Shown: one piece after another, positions 25,530-34,983 of the stretch
How the letters are laid out: every line of letters begins with the position of its first letter
Numbering within the stretch: position 1 is the first letter of the stretch
Assembly: GCF_008107635.1 (NCBI RefSeq)
Contig: NZ_SDGZ01000030.1
Coordinates: forward strand, 1-46,119
DNA length: 46,119 nucleotides
Direction: 5' to 3'
Source: Weissella muntiaci
Lineage (GTDB): Bacteria > Bacillota > Bacilli > Lactobacillales > Lactobacillaceae
The notes under the pieces: model-generated
The model's input: the letters and a program-made list of their open reading frames with translations, nothing else
What the model was told of the DNA's origin: nothing
The model's database searches: none
Translations under genes and position numbers: made by a program

Positions 25530-27714
25530 TTAACTTTACCTCCCACCATGTAAAATTGCCAAGCCAATTGTATTCAATCATACCATGATTTGCCGTTGAA
25601 AAAAGTTTAAGTCGGGCCTGTTTTGCCGTCCGGAGCGTTTCCAGATGCGGATGCCCATATCGATTTTCAAAACCAGCGGAAATCACTCCAATCTTCGGCT
25701 TGATCGCCCTGATAAATGTTCTAGCGCTACTTGTCTTTGAGCCATGATGGCCTAATTTAATAATATTCGCTTGCAAATTTGGATAAGCGCTCTTAATAGC
25801 TAGCTCCCCACGCCGGTCCAAATCCCCCATTGCTAATAGTGTTTGTGGTCCAACTTGTAAACGGACTACCAGCGAATCTTCATTCCGCCCTGTACCAATT
25901 TGAAAAGGGTATAGAAAGTCACCAAAAACCCGTTCTTGCGGAGCCTGAACCTCATGCACTCGCTGACCCTGATACGATTTTTGCCATGACATGCCTGCTG
26001 GAATATAGATGTTTTTTATTCGGATTTGCTTTGCCAAATCTGTAAAATTCCCAACATGATCGAAATCCCGATGTGTTAATACAACATGGTCCAAGCAATC
26101 AATCCCTTTTGCATGCAAATATTTCAGCATTTGCTCAACGTCAAAATTACGTTGATATCGCCGCCGATTGCCGAATTGAAGTTTCCCACCGACATCAATT
26201 AAAATGACACCTTCATAAGGTCTATGAATCAATGTCGCATCCCCTTGCCCAACATCAAAAAAGGTAACATGACCAATAGGAAGCAATCTCTGATAACTAT
26301 AAGCCAAAAGCCCAATCAAAACCAATAACCCGAAATACAATCGACGAACTTTGATTAACAAAAAAGATCCCACTATCAAAGCTGCGAATACCAAGGCGAT
26401 TGGCGGTTGTCCAAAAATAATTTTGCCAGCAAACTTGGCGATTATTTGCAACAACAACTGCCCATAGCCCAATAAATCGTTAGTTAACATGACCAACGCC
26501 TTAACATCAAAAATTCTGGCAATTGTTCCAATTACGGTTAGTGGTATCACAACACGCGAAAAGATTGGAATCGCGAAGCAATTAACGATTATCGAAATTG
26601 GTGTCCAACTATATGTATGCCAGATGATGATCGGTGATATTAGTATTGCCAGTAAAAAACTAGTTCTCGTTGCTGATCCTGTCTTTTGCCATATTAATCC
26701 CCATGCCAAAAGAAATGACAGCTGACCACCTAACTGCAAAAGTAATGTTGGTTTTAACAACAATGAAACCATCAAACTCAGCCCAAAAACGTCCTTTTTA
26801 TGCAAATTTATCCAATGTAATTCACACCAATTCTCAACGATACCACTTACAACCGCCCGCACTAAGGCGTGCGCCTCACCTGCAAACACTCCCAACATGA
26901 AGATTATCCCTTGCCCAATAATCAATCGTTCTTCTCGAACTAAATAAAATAACCGAGCAATCCTTCCCCATACTCTCTTCAACAGTGTCACCTGATAGCC
27001 AGAAATGCTAAATAAATGCACCAAGCCTAATGTGGATATTTCCATATTGTTCTGATAGAAGTTTTCTGGTACATGCCCCAAAAGAAGGGTTTGTCCATAG
27101 TCACTTAAAATTCCAGGCATGGTTTCGAACCATTTAGTCAATTGGTAATGTATATCTCGAATTAACCAGAGCAAACGGTCCAATCCACCTTTTTTTGAAT
27201 ATATCAAGCTAACTTGATCCAGTTTCATCTGATGTGTTACATTTCTAATTCGCCAATAGTTCGCTTCATCAAATCCGTATCGATTGCTGGCAGCAACCAG
27301 CTTATTTAACCGACCAATTACTACTAATTCGATATTTCCTTGATTGGCTCGTAATTTGTCGGCAATATCCCGATCCACTGGGCCGGTGATTTTTATACCC
27401 AATCCCGCCTTGGTAAATCCATACCCTCGCAGATAACCCGCTTTAATCTGATACCATTCAGCATGACTGATTAATTTCTGGGTTTGCGCTTGTTTTTCCA
27501 TACGAACTTGTCGCCACTGGAGCTCATTGCATGCAAAATAACCACCACAAATAATGAATGTCAAAATCCCCCGCCAAAATTGCGTTCTAAAATGACAAAA
27601 TAGCAGTGCTAGAAACCAGCCTACCAATAAAACACCCCACCAACATTGTCCAATGATTAGGCAATTAATTCCTAGCACACTCCCTGACAGTGTCAACAAA
27701 AAACCAACCTTCAT
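25483..27714 (-). CDS. comEC: ComEC/Rec2 DNA uptake channel
   Basis: A 743-residue membrane protein. An N-terminal soluble OB-like region (about 50-200) is followed by the competence domain of about eight helices, with HLFSISGYQVTLLKRV. A C-terminal metallo-beta-lactamase domain follows (HVTFFDVGQGDATLIHRP, VVLTHRDFDHVGN, KLGHHGSKTSS). The HxDxDH-type ligands are intact. It carries single-stranded DNA across the membrane during transformation. The frame is complete with no premature stop. The start overlaps the comEA stop as ATGA, so the two are coupled. Whether the cell is transformable cannot be judged from these two genes. Confidence 0.94.
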   Translation of the reverse strand: MKVGFLLTLSGSVLGINCLIIGQCWWGVLLVGWFLALLFCHFRTQFWRGILTFIICGGYFACNELQWRQVRMEKQAQTQKLISHAEWYQIKAGYLRGYGFTKAGLGIKITGPVDRDIADKLRANQGNIELVVIGRLNKLVAASNRYGFDEANYWRIRNVTHQMKLDQVSLIYSKKGGLDRLLWLIRDIHYQLTKWFETMPGILSDYGQTLLLGHVPENFYQNNMEISTLGLVHLFSISGYQVTLLKRVWGRIARLFYLVREERLIIGQGIIFMLGVFAGEAHALVRAVVSGIVENWCELHWINLHKKDVFGLSLMVSLLLKPTLLLQLGGQLSFLLAWGLIWQKTGSATRTSFLLAILISPIIIWHTYSWTPISIIVNCFAIPIFSRVVIPLTVIGTIARIFDVKALVMLTNDLLGYGQLLLQIIAKFAGKIIFGQPPIALVFAALIVGSFLLIKVRRLYFGLLVLIGLLAYSYQRLLPIGHVTFFDVGQGDATLIHRPYEGVILIDVGGKLQFGNRRRYQRNFDVEQMLKYLHAKGIDCLDHVVLTHRDFDHVGNFTDLAKQIRIKNIYIPAGMSWQKSYQGQRVHEVQAPQERVFGDFLYPFQIGTGRNEDSLVVRLQVGPQTLLAMGDLDRRGELAIKSAYPNLQANIIKLGHHGSKTSSARTFIRAIKPKIGVISAGFENRYGHPHLETLRTAKQARLKLFSTANHGMIEYNWLGNFTWWEVKLSGSDTRYNKGRTWTK

Positions 27715-28337
27715 ACTGTAATCTGCGCATTTATTCGAGCAAAAATCTTTTCACCAATCCCCGAAACACTCTTTAACGCCTCAATTGTTTTGAAGGGGCC
27801 TTTAGTTTGCCGAAAAGCGATAATATCTTCCGCCCGCTTAATTCCAATCCCCGGTAATTGAGTCAACTCCGTTGCATTTGCTTGATTAATATTGATTACA
27901 TTCTGATCTGTTCGAGTAGTCTGTTGAACTTTGATTCCTGGAATCGGATAATCAGCCGGAACCTCATCATCACCATGTGGAACGTAGATCACCGCTTGAT
28001 CATGTAGTTTAACCGCTAAATTCAATCGTGCATCGTTCACACCCGCCTTAAAACCACCAGCGGCCTTAATTACATTTAGGACCATCGGATTCGTTTCAAA
28101 AAAATAAACGCCTGGGTTGACAACATGGCCTTTAACATCAATCGCAATTTTTTTATTCTTCGAGTGATGTGATTCTGACATTGCAGACCTCAGCGAACTT
28201 TTTGGCTTAATTGTCCCTTGTGGTTCAAGCTTCCGCCCATTAGACGTCTTTAAAAGGAACACCCCACCTAGGACGAGCATCACAAAAAAAAGCGCTATCC
28301 AGCGACGATATTGTACAAAATATTCTTTCCACATCAT
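27711..28337 (-). CDS. comEA: ComEA, DNA receptor for competence
   Basis: A 208-residue protein with a short cytoplasmic N-terminus, one transmembrane anchor (about 12-29), an SLBB-type domain (IAIDVKGHVVNPGVYFF...AAGGFKAGV) and a C-terminal double helix-hairpin-helix (NINQANATELTQLPGIGIKRAEDIIAFR). It captures incoming double-stranded DNA at the membrane and hands it to ComEC. GGAGG lies upstream, and two adjacent ATG codons could each be the start. comEB, which often lies between comEA and comEC, is absent. Confidence 0.93.
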   Translation of the reverse strand: MMWKEYFVQYRRWIALFFVMLVLGGVFLLKTSNGRKLEPQGTIKPKSSLRSAMSESHHSKNKKIAIDVKGHVVNPGVYFFETNPMVLNVIKAAGGFKAGVNDARLNLAVKLHDQAVIYVPHGDDEVPADYPIPGIKVQQTTRTDQNVININQANATELTQLPGIGIKRAEDIIAFRQTKGPFKTIEALKSVSGIGEKIFARINAQITV

Positions 28338-28436
28338 CTGGAGCCTCCTTTAAAATCCATCAATTCAAAATTATCCTTAGTTTATTTGACCTCTACTTTA
28401 ACAAGACTACCCAGCAATTCAATTTGTCAAAAAAAC

Positions 28437-28479
28437 AAAAAAAAGAGCCAACTGCATAATTCAATTACACAGCTAACTC
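28437..28479 (-). terminator. Terminator after the DUF1292 pair
   Basis: GAGTTAGCTG and CAGTTGGCTC form a 10-bp stem including three G-U pairs, followed by eight T on the minus strand. Confidence 0.75.
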
Positions 28480-28488
28480 ATCAAGTTA

Positions 28489-28755
28489 TTAGATCTCAGG
28501 GTTGTTCAAAATCGTCGCCATAACTTCTTCGACCATATCAAACTCTGCATCAGTTTCAATGGGTATCAGTTCACCCGCTTCATCGGCGGGATTGATTGTG
28601 TACGCGAGTACGCCATCAACTTCCGGATCAAGTGCCTGCAAAATAATGTAGGTCTTTCCGTTCTCATCTGATTCAAAGGAGAAAAGTTCAGTAAACTCAA
28701 CCTCATCACCGTTTTCATCTTCTAATACATAAATTTCTGCTTCATTTTCTGCCAT
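28489..28755 (-). CDS. DUF1292 (YrzB-like) acidic protein, second copy
   Basis: An 88-residue, strongly acidic protein with EIYVLEDENGDEVEFTELFSFE and GKTYIILQAL, the YrzB/DUF1292 pattern. It is a diverged paralogue of the gene just upstream. The start is the ATG giving MAENEAEIYV, with AAGGAG 7 nt before it. Function unknown. In Bacillus the single copy follows yrrK (ruvX) in the alaS-yrzL operon. Confidence 0.82.
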   Translation of the reverse strand: MAENEAEIYVLEDENGDEVEFTELFSFESDENGKTYIILQALDPEVDGVLAYTINPADEAGELIPIETDAEFDMVEEVMATILNNPEI

Positions 28756-28829
28756 TCTCAACTCCTTGATTACAACAAAAACCGAGTAATTTCTCAAGGT
28801 ACAGAAATTCCCCGGTAGTTATCAAATAA

Positions 28830-29111
28830 TTATTCGGCCTCGTCAAGGTACTGCGTTAAACGTTCCTCAACCATTTCCCACTCTTCATCGTCTTCAATTG
28901 GCATCAATTCACCCTCTGTATCTGCTTCAACTTCATCGGGATCATAAATATATGCCAACATTTCAACTTCTTCATCCTCTGGCGTGCCAGCAGGAAATAA
29001 TACAATGTAGTTCTTGTTGTATTCCTCAGAATGGAAGGTAAATAAAACTTCATATAGCGTCTCATTACCTTGATCATCAGTTAATGTGATTACATCTTGT
29101 TCGTCATTCAT
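28830..29111 (-). CDS. DUF1292 (YrzB-like) acidic protein, first copy
   Basis: A 93-residue acidic protein with ITLTDDQGNETLYEVLFTF, NKNYIVLFPAG and a C-terminal EEWEMVEERL. It lies 13 nt after ruvX, the position of yrzB in the ireB-ruvX-yrzB set. Very high Asp/Glu content suggests a soluble cytoplasmic protein, possibly nucleic-acid mimicking. That is speculation, as no function is known. Confidence 0.85.
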   Translation of the reverse strand: MNDEQDVITLTDDQGNETLYEVLFTFHSEEYNKNYIVLFPAGTPEDEEVEMLAYIYDPDEVEADTEGELMPIEDDEEWEMVEERLTQYLDEAE

Positions 29112-29124
29112 ATTAAAACACCTC

Positions 29125-29556
29125 TTATTTTACTAGTGGACCTTTACGATCCAAGTAATTTTGCAAAATTAAACTTGCAGCCAACTTATCGATCACTTGC
29201 TTGCGCTTTTTACGTGATGTGTCTGCTTCCTCAACCAACATACGTTCTGCCTCAACTGTTGTCAAGCGTTCATCTTGAAAATCAATTGGCAGGTTAAATT
29301 TTTCTTTCAACAATTCGCCATAATACTGAGCCGCCTCGGCTCTTGGTCCAATTGTGTTATTCATATTTTTCGGTAAACCAAGCACAAAACCACTTGGTTC
29401 ATACTTTGCAACGAGCTCAGCCATCCGTTCTAGGCCGAATTCTTTTTCATCTTCATTGATTCTAATGATCTCAACACCTTGGGCTGTCCAGCCCAAAACA
29501 TCTGATACCGCTACGCCAACGGTTCGTGAACCAACATCTAGTCCCAATATTCGCAT
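29125..29556 (-). CDS. ruvX: RuvX/YqgF, putative pre-16S rRNA nuclease
   Basis: A 143-residue RNase H-fold protein. [22 protein letters not shown] holds the first catalytic Asp, [23 protein letters not shown] is typical, and [16 protein letters not shown] holds the second acidic site. The family matures the 5' end of 16S rRNA in E. coli. I start at [10 protein letters not shown], with AGGAAGG 11 nt upstream. A 28-residue upstream extension is not family-like. Confidence 0.93.
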   Translation of the reverse strand: MRILGLDVGSRTVGVAVSDVLGWTAQGVEIIRINEDEKEFGLERMAELVAKYEPSGFVLGLPKNMNNTIGPRAEAAQYYGELLKEKFNLPIDFQDERLTTVEAERMLVEEADTSRKKRKQVIDKLAASLILQNYLDRKGPLVK

Positions 29557-29638
29557 TTGATTTACAAACCTTCCTCTGAAAATTATTTTGTAACAGTTAG
29601 TAATACTAATATTACAAGAATTCCTGATAAAAACCAAC

Positions 29639-29682
29639 AAAAATCGAGCAAGAGTCAGCTAACAATAACTCCTGCTCGATTT
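29639..29682 (-). terminator. Terminator after the HesB-like gene
   Basis: AAATCGAGCA and TGCTCGATTT arms flank a loop with a second small stem (GAGT/ACTC). The minus strand continues with T after the stem. It separates this gene from ruvX. Confidence 0.78.
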
Positions 29683-30048
29683 CTAGTGCCCCATAGTCGT
29701 TCCATCGCGAACAACAACTGTATCATCCAACACTCCTTGTTCACTACTAATAACCATCCCACCAAAGTCGGTCACATCAAGAATCATATGTTCACCCAAA
29801 TAATCCTTCGCATAACTCTTAACTGGGATTTTACCATAATTAGAATCAATCTCTAAATCAAACCATGGTAATAGTGGTTGATTTTCCTCAACGATTAAGA
29901 CTACCAATGAATTTTGCATTGCTCCTTCAGCAGTCACGGAATATGGTGAAACACCATCATCAAACATTAAGACTAATCTACGATTTGGTGTCTTATTCAA
30001 AACTGGCGCGATCTTCTCCATTGCTAAATCAGTTATTCTTAGTTCCAT
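29683..30048 (-). CDS. HesB/YqkB-like (Fe-S biosynthesis fold) protein without cysteines
   Basis: A 121-residue protein beginning MELRITDLAMEKI and carrying LVLMFDDGVSPYS, the pattern of YqkB-type members of the Fe-S_biosyn family. It has no cysteine, so it cannot bind a cluster the way A-type carriers (IscA/SufA) do. A paralogue lies at 43322-43663. It is inserted between ireB and ruvX and has its own terminator. Its function is unknown. Confidence 0.7.
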   Translation of the reverse strand: MELRITDLAMEKIAPVLNKTPNRRLVLMFDDGVSPYSVTAEGAMQNSLVVLIVEENQPLLPWFDLEIDSNYGKIPVKSYAKDYLGEHMILDVTDFGGMVISSEQGVLDDTVVVRDGTTMGH

Positions 30049-30109
30049 CTTTCAATCCACCTCTCTTACTTATTGTTAGTATAACACTTTTCTTAGCCGC
30101 GGTTTCAAT

Positions 30110-30143
30110 AAAAAAAGATCAGCAAACTATCGTTCGCTGATCT
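30110..30143 (-). terminator. Terminator after ireB
   Basis: AGATCAGC pairs with GCTGATCT, followed by seven T on the minus strand. Confidence 0.85.
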
Positions 30144-30160
30144 AAGTTCATACTATTCAA

Positions 30161-30418
30161 CTATTTTTCCAAAAAATCTTTGACCAATGCTTCAATGATC
30201 TCATCACGTTCAAATTTACGGATCAAATTCCGCGCATCATTTGCACGTGGTACATAAGCAGGGTCACCCGAAATCAAATATCCTACAATTTGATTAATAG
30301 GGTTATAACCCTTCTCTTCCAAAGCATGGTACACAACCTTCAGTGTCTCACGAACGTCTTGCTCGTTATTAGCACCTAGATTAAAAACATTTGTCTGCGT
30401 GTTTTCAAAATTGCTCAT
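30161..30418 (-). CDS. ireB: IreB family regulatory phosphoprotein (YrzL)
   Basis: An 85-residue protein with [55 protein letters not shown], a near-complete DUF965/IreB signature. In Enterococcus the N-terminal threonines are phosphorylated by the PASTA kinase IreK to control cell-wall stress resistance. Thr residues are present at positions 7 and 9 here. AAGGAGG lies 7 nt before the chosen ATG. It follows alaS, as yrzL does in Bacillus. Confidence 0.92.
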   Translation of the reverse strand: MSNFENTQTNVFNLGANNEQDVRETLKVVYHALEEKGYNPINQIVGYLISGDPAYVPRANDARNLIRKFERDEIIEALVKDFLEK

Positions 30419-30456
30419 GCACAACCTCCTTAGGGGTTCTCTATTCTAAATCAATC

Positions 30457-33105
30457 TTATCTATTTGACAACCATTCACTAGCTTGTTCGAATGCATCCC
30501 TAATTCCAGCAGGGTTCTTTCCGCCCGCTTTAGCCATCTCAGGTCGTCCGCCACCGCCACCATCTACTGCTGGGGCAATCGCCTTAATCAAGTCACCAGC
30601 CTTTACACCCGCTTTAATTGCATCAGGAGCTACACTGACCATTAGATTAACTTTATCGCCAAGATTAGCCGCCAAAACTAGTACATCAGACGGATACTTC
30701 TGCTTCCAATTATCAGCCGTCTCCATTAAAGCACCCATTGATTCAACTGCCAATTCTGCAGTAATCATCGTAAAGTTACCAGCCTGTTTAACATCATCAA
30801 AGGCCGCTGATGCTGCTTGAGAGGCGATCTTGGACTCTAAAGTTGCAACCTGTTGCTTAGCATCTTTCAGTGAGTTTTGCAAAGCAACAATCTTATCACC
30901 AATTTCCGAGACCTGTGGTGCTTTTACCAGTTGTGCAGCGTTGTTCAATAGTTGATCATGGTTTTTTAGATAATTCATTGTACCACGACCTGTTACCGCC
31001 TCAATCCGACGAACGCCAGCACCTGTTCCTTGCTCCGCTACAATCTTAAACATCCCCAGCTCGGCCGTTGAATTTGCATGTGTCCCACCGTCAAACTCAA
31101 CGTTGAAATCACCAATTGAAACTACTCGAACTGTTTCTCCATATTTCTCAGTAAAGACCGCCACAGCACCGAGCTTCTGCGCTGACTCAAGATCAGTTTC
31201 AACCCATGAAACAGGTAAATTCTCGATAATCTTGTCATTAATAAGATCTTCGATTCTCTGTAAGTCCTCAGTTGAGACGGCTCCGTTGTAGGTAAAATCA
31301 TACCGTAAATAGTCTTCAGTTACTAATGAACCGGCTTGCGTCGTATGCTCACCCAGCAAATTACGTAATGCTTGGTCAAGTAAATGAGTTGCTGTATGAT
31401 TTTTTGAAACCGCAGCGTGATAAGCTTGATCGACAACTAACTTATACTTAGCCCCTACTTTAATTTCACCGACCAATTCAAGTTTGTGTAAGTGCTGACC
31501 ATTTGGCGCGCGCTGTACATCAACAACTCGCGCGACTAAATGATCTTGTTCATCAATAACTGCACCACGATCCGCAACCTGTCCACCCATTTCAGCATAG
31601 AATGGAGTAACCGAAAAGACTGCCAAGCCCGTACCACTTTCGGTAGCATTAACTAATTCATCGTCAACGATTAAGTCAGTCAATGTACTTTCGGCCACTG
31701 TTAGTTCTGACCAACCGACATACCTTGATTCTGTTTTAAGATCGGTAAACAAAGCGTTTTGAATACCCATTGATGCTTTGTTTGATCGTGCCGCGCGGGC
31801 CCGATCTTGTTGCGCCTTCATCTCAGTATCAAATCCTGCACGATCAACCGTAAGCCCAACCTCTTCGGCGGCTTCTTGAGTCAATTCATACGGGAATCCA
31901 TAGGTATCATACAGTTTGAAGGCGATTTCACCGGCAATAACTCCATTGCCGGCTTGAGCTTCTGCAATAACGCCATCCAACAGTGAAAGCCCGTCAGAAA
32001 GCGTCTTATTGAAACGAACCTCCTCTGCCTCAACGACAGAAGCAATATAGCCCGCATTTTCCAATACTTCTGGATAATAGGACGCCATAATTTCGCCAAC
32101 AACGGGAACTAGATCCTTCAAGAATAGTTGATCAATCCCCAACTTACGTCCGTGCAATACAGCACGACGAAGCAAACGTCGAATGATATATCCACGCCCC
32201 TCATTCGAAGGCAGTGCGCCATCGCCAATAGCAAAGGCTACTGCACGAACATGATCAGCTATTACTTTGAATGAAATGTCCTTGACTGGGTCTTGACCAT
32301 ACTTATATTGGCCTGACATTTGTTCAGTCTTTTTAATGATTGGCATGAACAGATCGGTCTCAAAGTTGGTTTTTGCATTTTGGAAGACCGAAACAACACG
32401 CTCTAGCCCCATTCCCGTATCAATATTTTTATGTGGTAATTCTGGATAATCTTTATTGCTAGTCAATCCAGGCAAATGATTGAACTGAGAGAAAACGATA
32501 TTCCATATCTCGAGATAACGCTCATTTTCACCACCGGGATAATTTTCTTTTGCGTCAGCCGCATCAAATTCCACACCGCGATCGTAGAATATCTCTGTAT
32601 CCGGACCAGATGGTCCCTCACCAATATCCCAAAAGTTATCAGGTTCCTCATAAAGATGATCCGCTGGCAATCCAACCACGTTCAGCCATATCTCTTTAGC
32701 CTCAGTATCGTCAGGATAAACTGTTACAAATAATTTCTCAGGATCCATATCATACCATTCAGGACTAGTTAATAGTTCCCAGGCCCATGGAATGACCTCA
32801 GCCTTAAAATAGTCACCAATTGAGAAATTACCCATCATTTCGAAAAGCGTGTGATGACGCGCAGTATGTCCAACATTCTCAATATCATTTGTCCGAATTG
32901 ACTTCTGAGCATTTGTCAAACGTGGGTTCTCAGGCACAATCGTACCATCGAAGTACTTCTTCAAAGTTGCCACACCAGAATTAATCCACAAGAGCGTGGG
33001 GTCATCCTTTGGAATCAAAGATTGAGAAGGTTCAATACTGTGCCCCTTGCTTTCGAAAAAGCGCAAAAACATTGATCGAACTTCTGCTGATGATAATTCT
33101 TTCAT
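30457..33105 (-). CDS. alaS: Alanyl-tRNA synthetase
   Basis: An 882-residue class II synthetase. The catalytic domain contains [23 protein letters not shown] and GMGLERV. The editing domain carries [14 protein letters not shown] and the second zinc-type site [14 protein letters not shown]-terminal C-Ala domain contains [14 protein letters not shown]. It charges tRNA-Ala and removes mischarged serine or glycine. In the second editing motif the usual CGGTH reads DGGTH, as in many lactobacilli. The ATG giving [14 protein letters not shown] fits the family start. Expression is under the T-box upstream. Confidence 0.96.
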   Translation of the reverse strand: MKELSSAEVRSMFLRFFESKGHSIEPSQSLIPKDDPTLLWINSGVATLKKYFDGTIVPENPRLTNAQKSIRTNDIENVGHTARHHTLFEMMGNFSIGDYFKAEVIPWAWELLTSPEWYDMDPEKLFVTVYPDDTEAKEIWLNVVGLPADHLYEEPDNFWDIGEGPSGPDTEIFYDRGVEFDAADAKENYPGGENERYLEIWNIVFSQFNHLPGLTSNKDYPELPHKNIDTGMGLERVVSVFQNAKTNFETDLFMPIIKKTEQMSGQYKYGQDPVKDISFKVIADHVRAVAFAIGDGALPSNEGRGYIIRRLLRRAVLHGRKLGIDQLFLKDLVPVVGEIMASYYPEVLENAGYIASVVEAEEVRFNKTLSDGLSLLDGVIAEAQAGNGVIAGEIAFKLYDTYGFPYELTQEAAEEVGLTVDRAGFDTEMKAQQDRARAARSNKASMGIQNALFTDLKTESRYVGWSELTVAESTLTDLIVDDELVNATESGTGLAVFSVTPFYAEMGGQVADRGAVIDEQDHLVARVVDVQRAPNGQHLHKLELVGEIKVGAKYKLVVDQAYHAAVSKNHTATHLLDQALRNLLGEHTTQAGSLVTEDYLRYDFTYNGAVSTEDLQRIEDLINDKIIENLPVSWVETDLESAQKLGAVAVFTEKYGETVRVVSIGDFNVEFDGGTHANSTAELGMFKIVAEQGTGAGVRRIEAVTGRGTMNYLKNHDQLLNNAAQLVKAPQVSEIGDKIVALQNSLKDAKQQVATLESKIASQAASAAFDDVKQAGNFTMITAELAVESMGALMETADNWKQKYPSDVLVLAANLGDKVNLMVSVAPDAIKAGVKAGDLIKAIAPAVDGGGGGRPEMAKAGGKNPAGIRDAFEQASEWLSNR

Positions 33106-33129
33106 TTCTACAAAAACCACCTTATTTTA

Positions 33130-33345
33130 AATTAAAAAAAGACAATCAATTACAGACAGGGACGCCAATGCGCGGTACCACCCTGTTTGCAATGATCATC
33201 TAGCTCATTACCTCTTTAAGTTGGCGCCTAACACTGCCACGCGGTTTGCTTACACAAACATAATATAGGTAGCATTAGGATCCCGGTAGCATTCCTCTCA
33301 TCAACTCGAAATGTTTCTACTTGCTCTACCTGCGAATCTAATATA
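33130..33345 (-). promoter_or_regulatory. T-box riboswitch controlling alaS
   Basis: The conserved T-box core AGGGTGGTACCGCG lies at 33184-33171 on the minus strand, followed by GCGTCCCTGT and a run of seven T (near 33140) about 30 nt before alaS. The 5' part forms Stem I, closed by AGGT with ACCT. A GCT alanine codon at 33273-33271 sits in the specifier position, within AATGCTACCT. A second identical AATGCTACC occurs at about 33293-33285. Uncharged tRNA-Ala pairing to the specifier would stabilise the antiterminator and switch alaS on. Confidence 0.9.
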
Positions 33346-33357
33346 TCCTATTGCAAA

Positions 33358-33363
33358 ATTATA
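33358..33363 (-). promoter_or_regulatory. Extended -10 promoter of the alaS leader
   Basis: TG-T-TATAAT on the minus strand, just upstream of the T-box Stem I. No good -35 is seen. The stretch 33364-33447 holds nothing further. Confidence 0.55.
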
Positions 33364-33447
33364 ACATACCTAAGCAACAGCCGATGTATCAGTTTCTTAA
33401 CAATTCTGCAATAAAATACTCGGATTCGACACATCTCGTCTAATTTC

Positions 33448-33489
33448 AAAAAAAGAACGATATCCCATTAATCGGATATCGTTCTTTTT
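33448..33489. terminator. Bidirectional terminator after the ADP-ribosylglycohydrolase-like gene
   Basis: AAAGAACGATATCC pairs with GGATATCGTTCTTT, with A/T runs on both sides. Confidence 0.9.
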
Positions 33490-33498
33490 ATATCAGGA

Positions 33499-34410
33499 TC
33501 AATTAACGATCTCAAAGTATCCACTCTTACTTGCCTGTGCCAGAATTTTCTTTACATCGGCATATTCGGTATCATCAATCCAGGATTTCGGAAGTTGCTC
33601 ATGCCCATAAATGATACCAGCAACCGCCCCCACTAGTGCCAAAATTTGACTAGGATTCCCTTTAATTTGCCCTGCCAAATTAAGTGCATCTTGGAAACTC
33701 TCTGAATTCACAAGAACCCAAATTACAGCTTCTAGTGTTTCAATCACGTCTTCAGAGGCTGAGAGATTTTCCAAAGCCATATTCGCAAAGTCTGGTGTAT
33801 TCAAACGTTCAAAAGCTTCAAGCTCATCAACGAATGAACTAACATTAGCGTAATATTCATATGCCAAGCCGATTGCGGCATCAATTGCTTCAATCAACTT
33901 ATAACCACTCATCAAACGGTTTAAAATCATTGCATATAAACCTAGCGCAATCAAACTACGTGGTTGGTTATGGGTTAACCCCCCAACTTGATGTAAAATA
34001 AGCATTGCAGGGTCATCAATAATAAAGTCCCGTCCATAATTTGCTTCTAAGTAAATTACTAAAGGCGTGATCCGCATCAATGCGCCATTGGTTGTATCAC
34101 CTTCGAGACGGCTCCCTGCAGCGTACAGGTCTTGATGCTCTCTGTATTGTTCAAAAGCAGCGCGGCTTACTCGACTCAAGCTCTGTGGCTTATGCTCAGC
34201 AGTATACGCTCCATTAACATACCAATCCTCAAACCGATTCATGATATCTTGCAAATTATACCCATGACTCAAACTAGCAATCGTTGCAAGGGTTAATGCG
34301 CTATCTGCGCCCCAAACGTATGCTGAGTTTCCGGCCAACTGTTGTGCAAAGATATCACCATTAATTAACCCCAATGTGGAGTTAACCAACGAATTATCAG
34401 GTAACGTCAT
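33499..34410 (-). CDS. ADP-ribosylglycohydrolase-like protein with degenerate metal site
   Basis: A 303-residue all-helical protein of the DraG/ADP-ribosylglycohydrolase fold. Recognisable landmarks are LGLINGDIFAQQ, GDTTNGALMRITPLVIYL, GGLTHNQPRSLIALGLY and a C-terminal IKGNPSQILALVGAVAGIIYG. Active enzymes use (T/S)DDT and GGDTDT/S aspartates to hold two metal ions. Here these read GADSA and KGNPSQ, so most ligands are lost. It may bind ADP-ribosyl groups without cleaving them, or act on another substrate. GGAAGGG precedes the ATG. It diverges from yslB. Confidence 0.72.
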   Translation of the reverse strand: MTLPDNSLVNSTLGLINGDIFAQQLAGNSAYVWGADSALTLATIASLSHGYNLQDIMNRFEDWYVNGAYTAEHKPQSLSRVSRAAFEQYREHQDLYAAGSRLEGDTTNGALMRITPLVIYLEANYGRDFIIDDPAMLILHQVGGLTHNQPRSLIALGLYAMILNRLMSGYKLIEAIDAAIGLAYEYYANVSSFVDELEAFERLNTPDFANMALENLSASEDVIETLEAVIWVLVNSESFQDALNLAGQIKGNPSQILALVGAVAGIIYGHEQLPKSWIDDTEYADVKKILAQASKSGYFEIVN

Positions 34411-34459
34411 ATCGCTGCCCTTCCTTTCGAAACATCATTGTAACACGTCTGATAAATTG

Positions 34460-34489
34460 TTGGCAAATTTGAAAGTTTTTCGTTATACT
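34460..34489 (+). promoter_or_regulatory. Promoter for yslB
   Basis: TTGGCA (34460-34465) and TATACT (34484-34489) with 18-nt spacing, 53 nt before the yslB start. Confidence 0.6.
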
Positions 34490-34541
34490 TGTGATTATTA
34501 TATTATATGTAAAAGCGCAGCCTGCGCGAAAGGAGCTCCTT

Positions 34542-34970
34542 GTGGCTGAAGAACTAACCTCAACTAATAGTTTAAACGCCTTCTCACTTACAGTTCTACG
34601 TGATCGTGTCCTTCCAGACATTTTACAGGAAGATCACAGTGAGATTACATATTGGGCGGGCAAGTCGCTCGCTCGCACCATTGATCTGCATGGAATCGCC
34701 GATATCATTCGTTTCTTTTCAGACGCCGGTTTTGGCTCTCTAACAATCGAGTCACAGAAAGAAACCGAGCAAGTTTGGATTCTAGCTGGCGAGATTATTG
34801 ATATGCGTCTTTACGAAAATGATGCGGCCTCGTTCGATTTGGAAACTGGCTTTCTAGCCGCTCAAACCCAATCACAAATTAATTATGGTGCTGAAGGAGT
34901 CTGGAAACTCGATAAGAACCAAGTAATAATCACCATTTATACAGAAGCACCAGCTGTACTTCCACAATAA
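34542..34970 (+). CDS. YslB family protein (DUF2507)
   Basis: A 142-residue protein with FSLTVLRDRVLPDILQEDHSEITYWAGKSLAR and a basic-hydrophobic beta-rich C-terminus, matching the DUF2507/YslB family (V4R-like fold). Its function in Firmicutes is not established. The start is GTG at 34542 with AAAGGAG 8 nt upstream. An earlier ATG in frame (34491) overlaps the promoter region and has no ribosome site. Confidence 0.82.
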   Translation: MAEELTSTNSLNAFSLTVLRDRVLPDILQEDHSEITYWAGKSLARTIDLHGIADIIRFFSDAGFGSLTIESQKETEQVWILAGEIIDMRLYENDAASFDLETGFLAAQTQSQINYGAEGVWKLDKNQVIITIYTEAPAVLPQ

Positions 34971-34983
34971 AATTTTACAAAAT

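Noticed and set aside
28338-28488. Com-box (TACGAATA-type) promoter for comEA
   Set aside because: No such sequence is present upstream. Only ordinary AT-rich sequence is seen.
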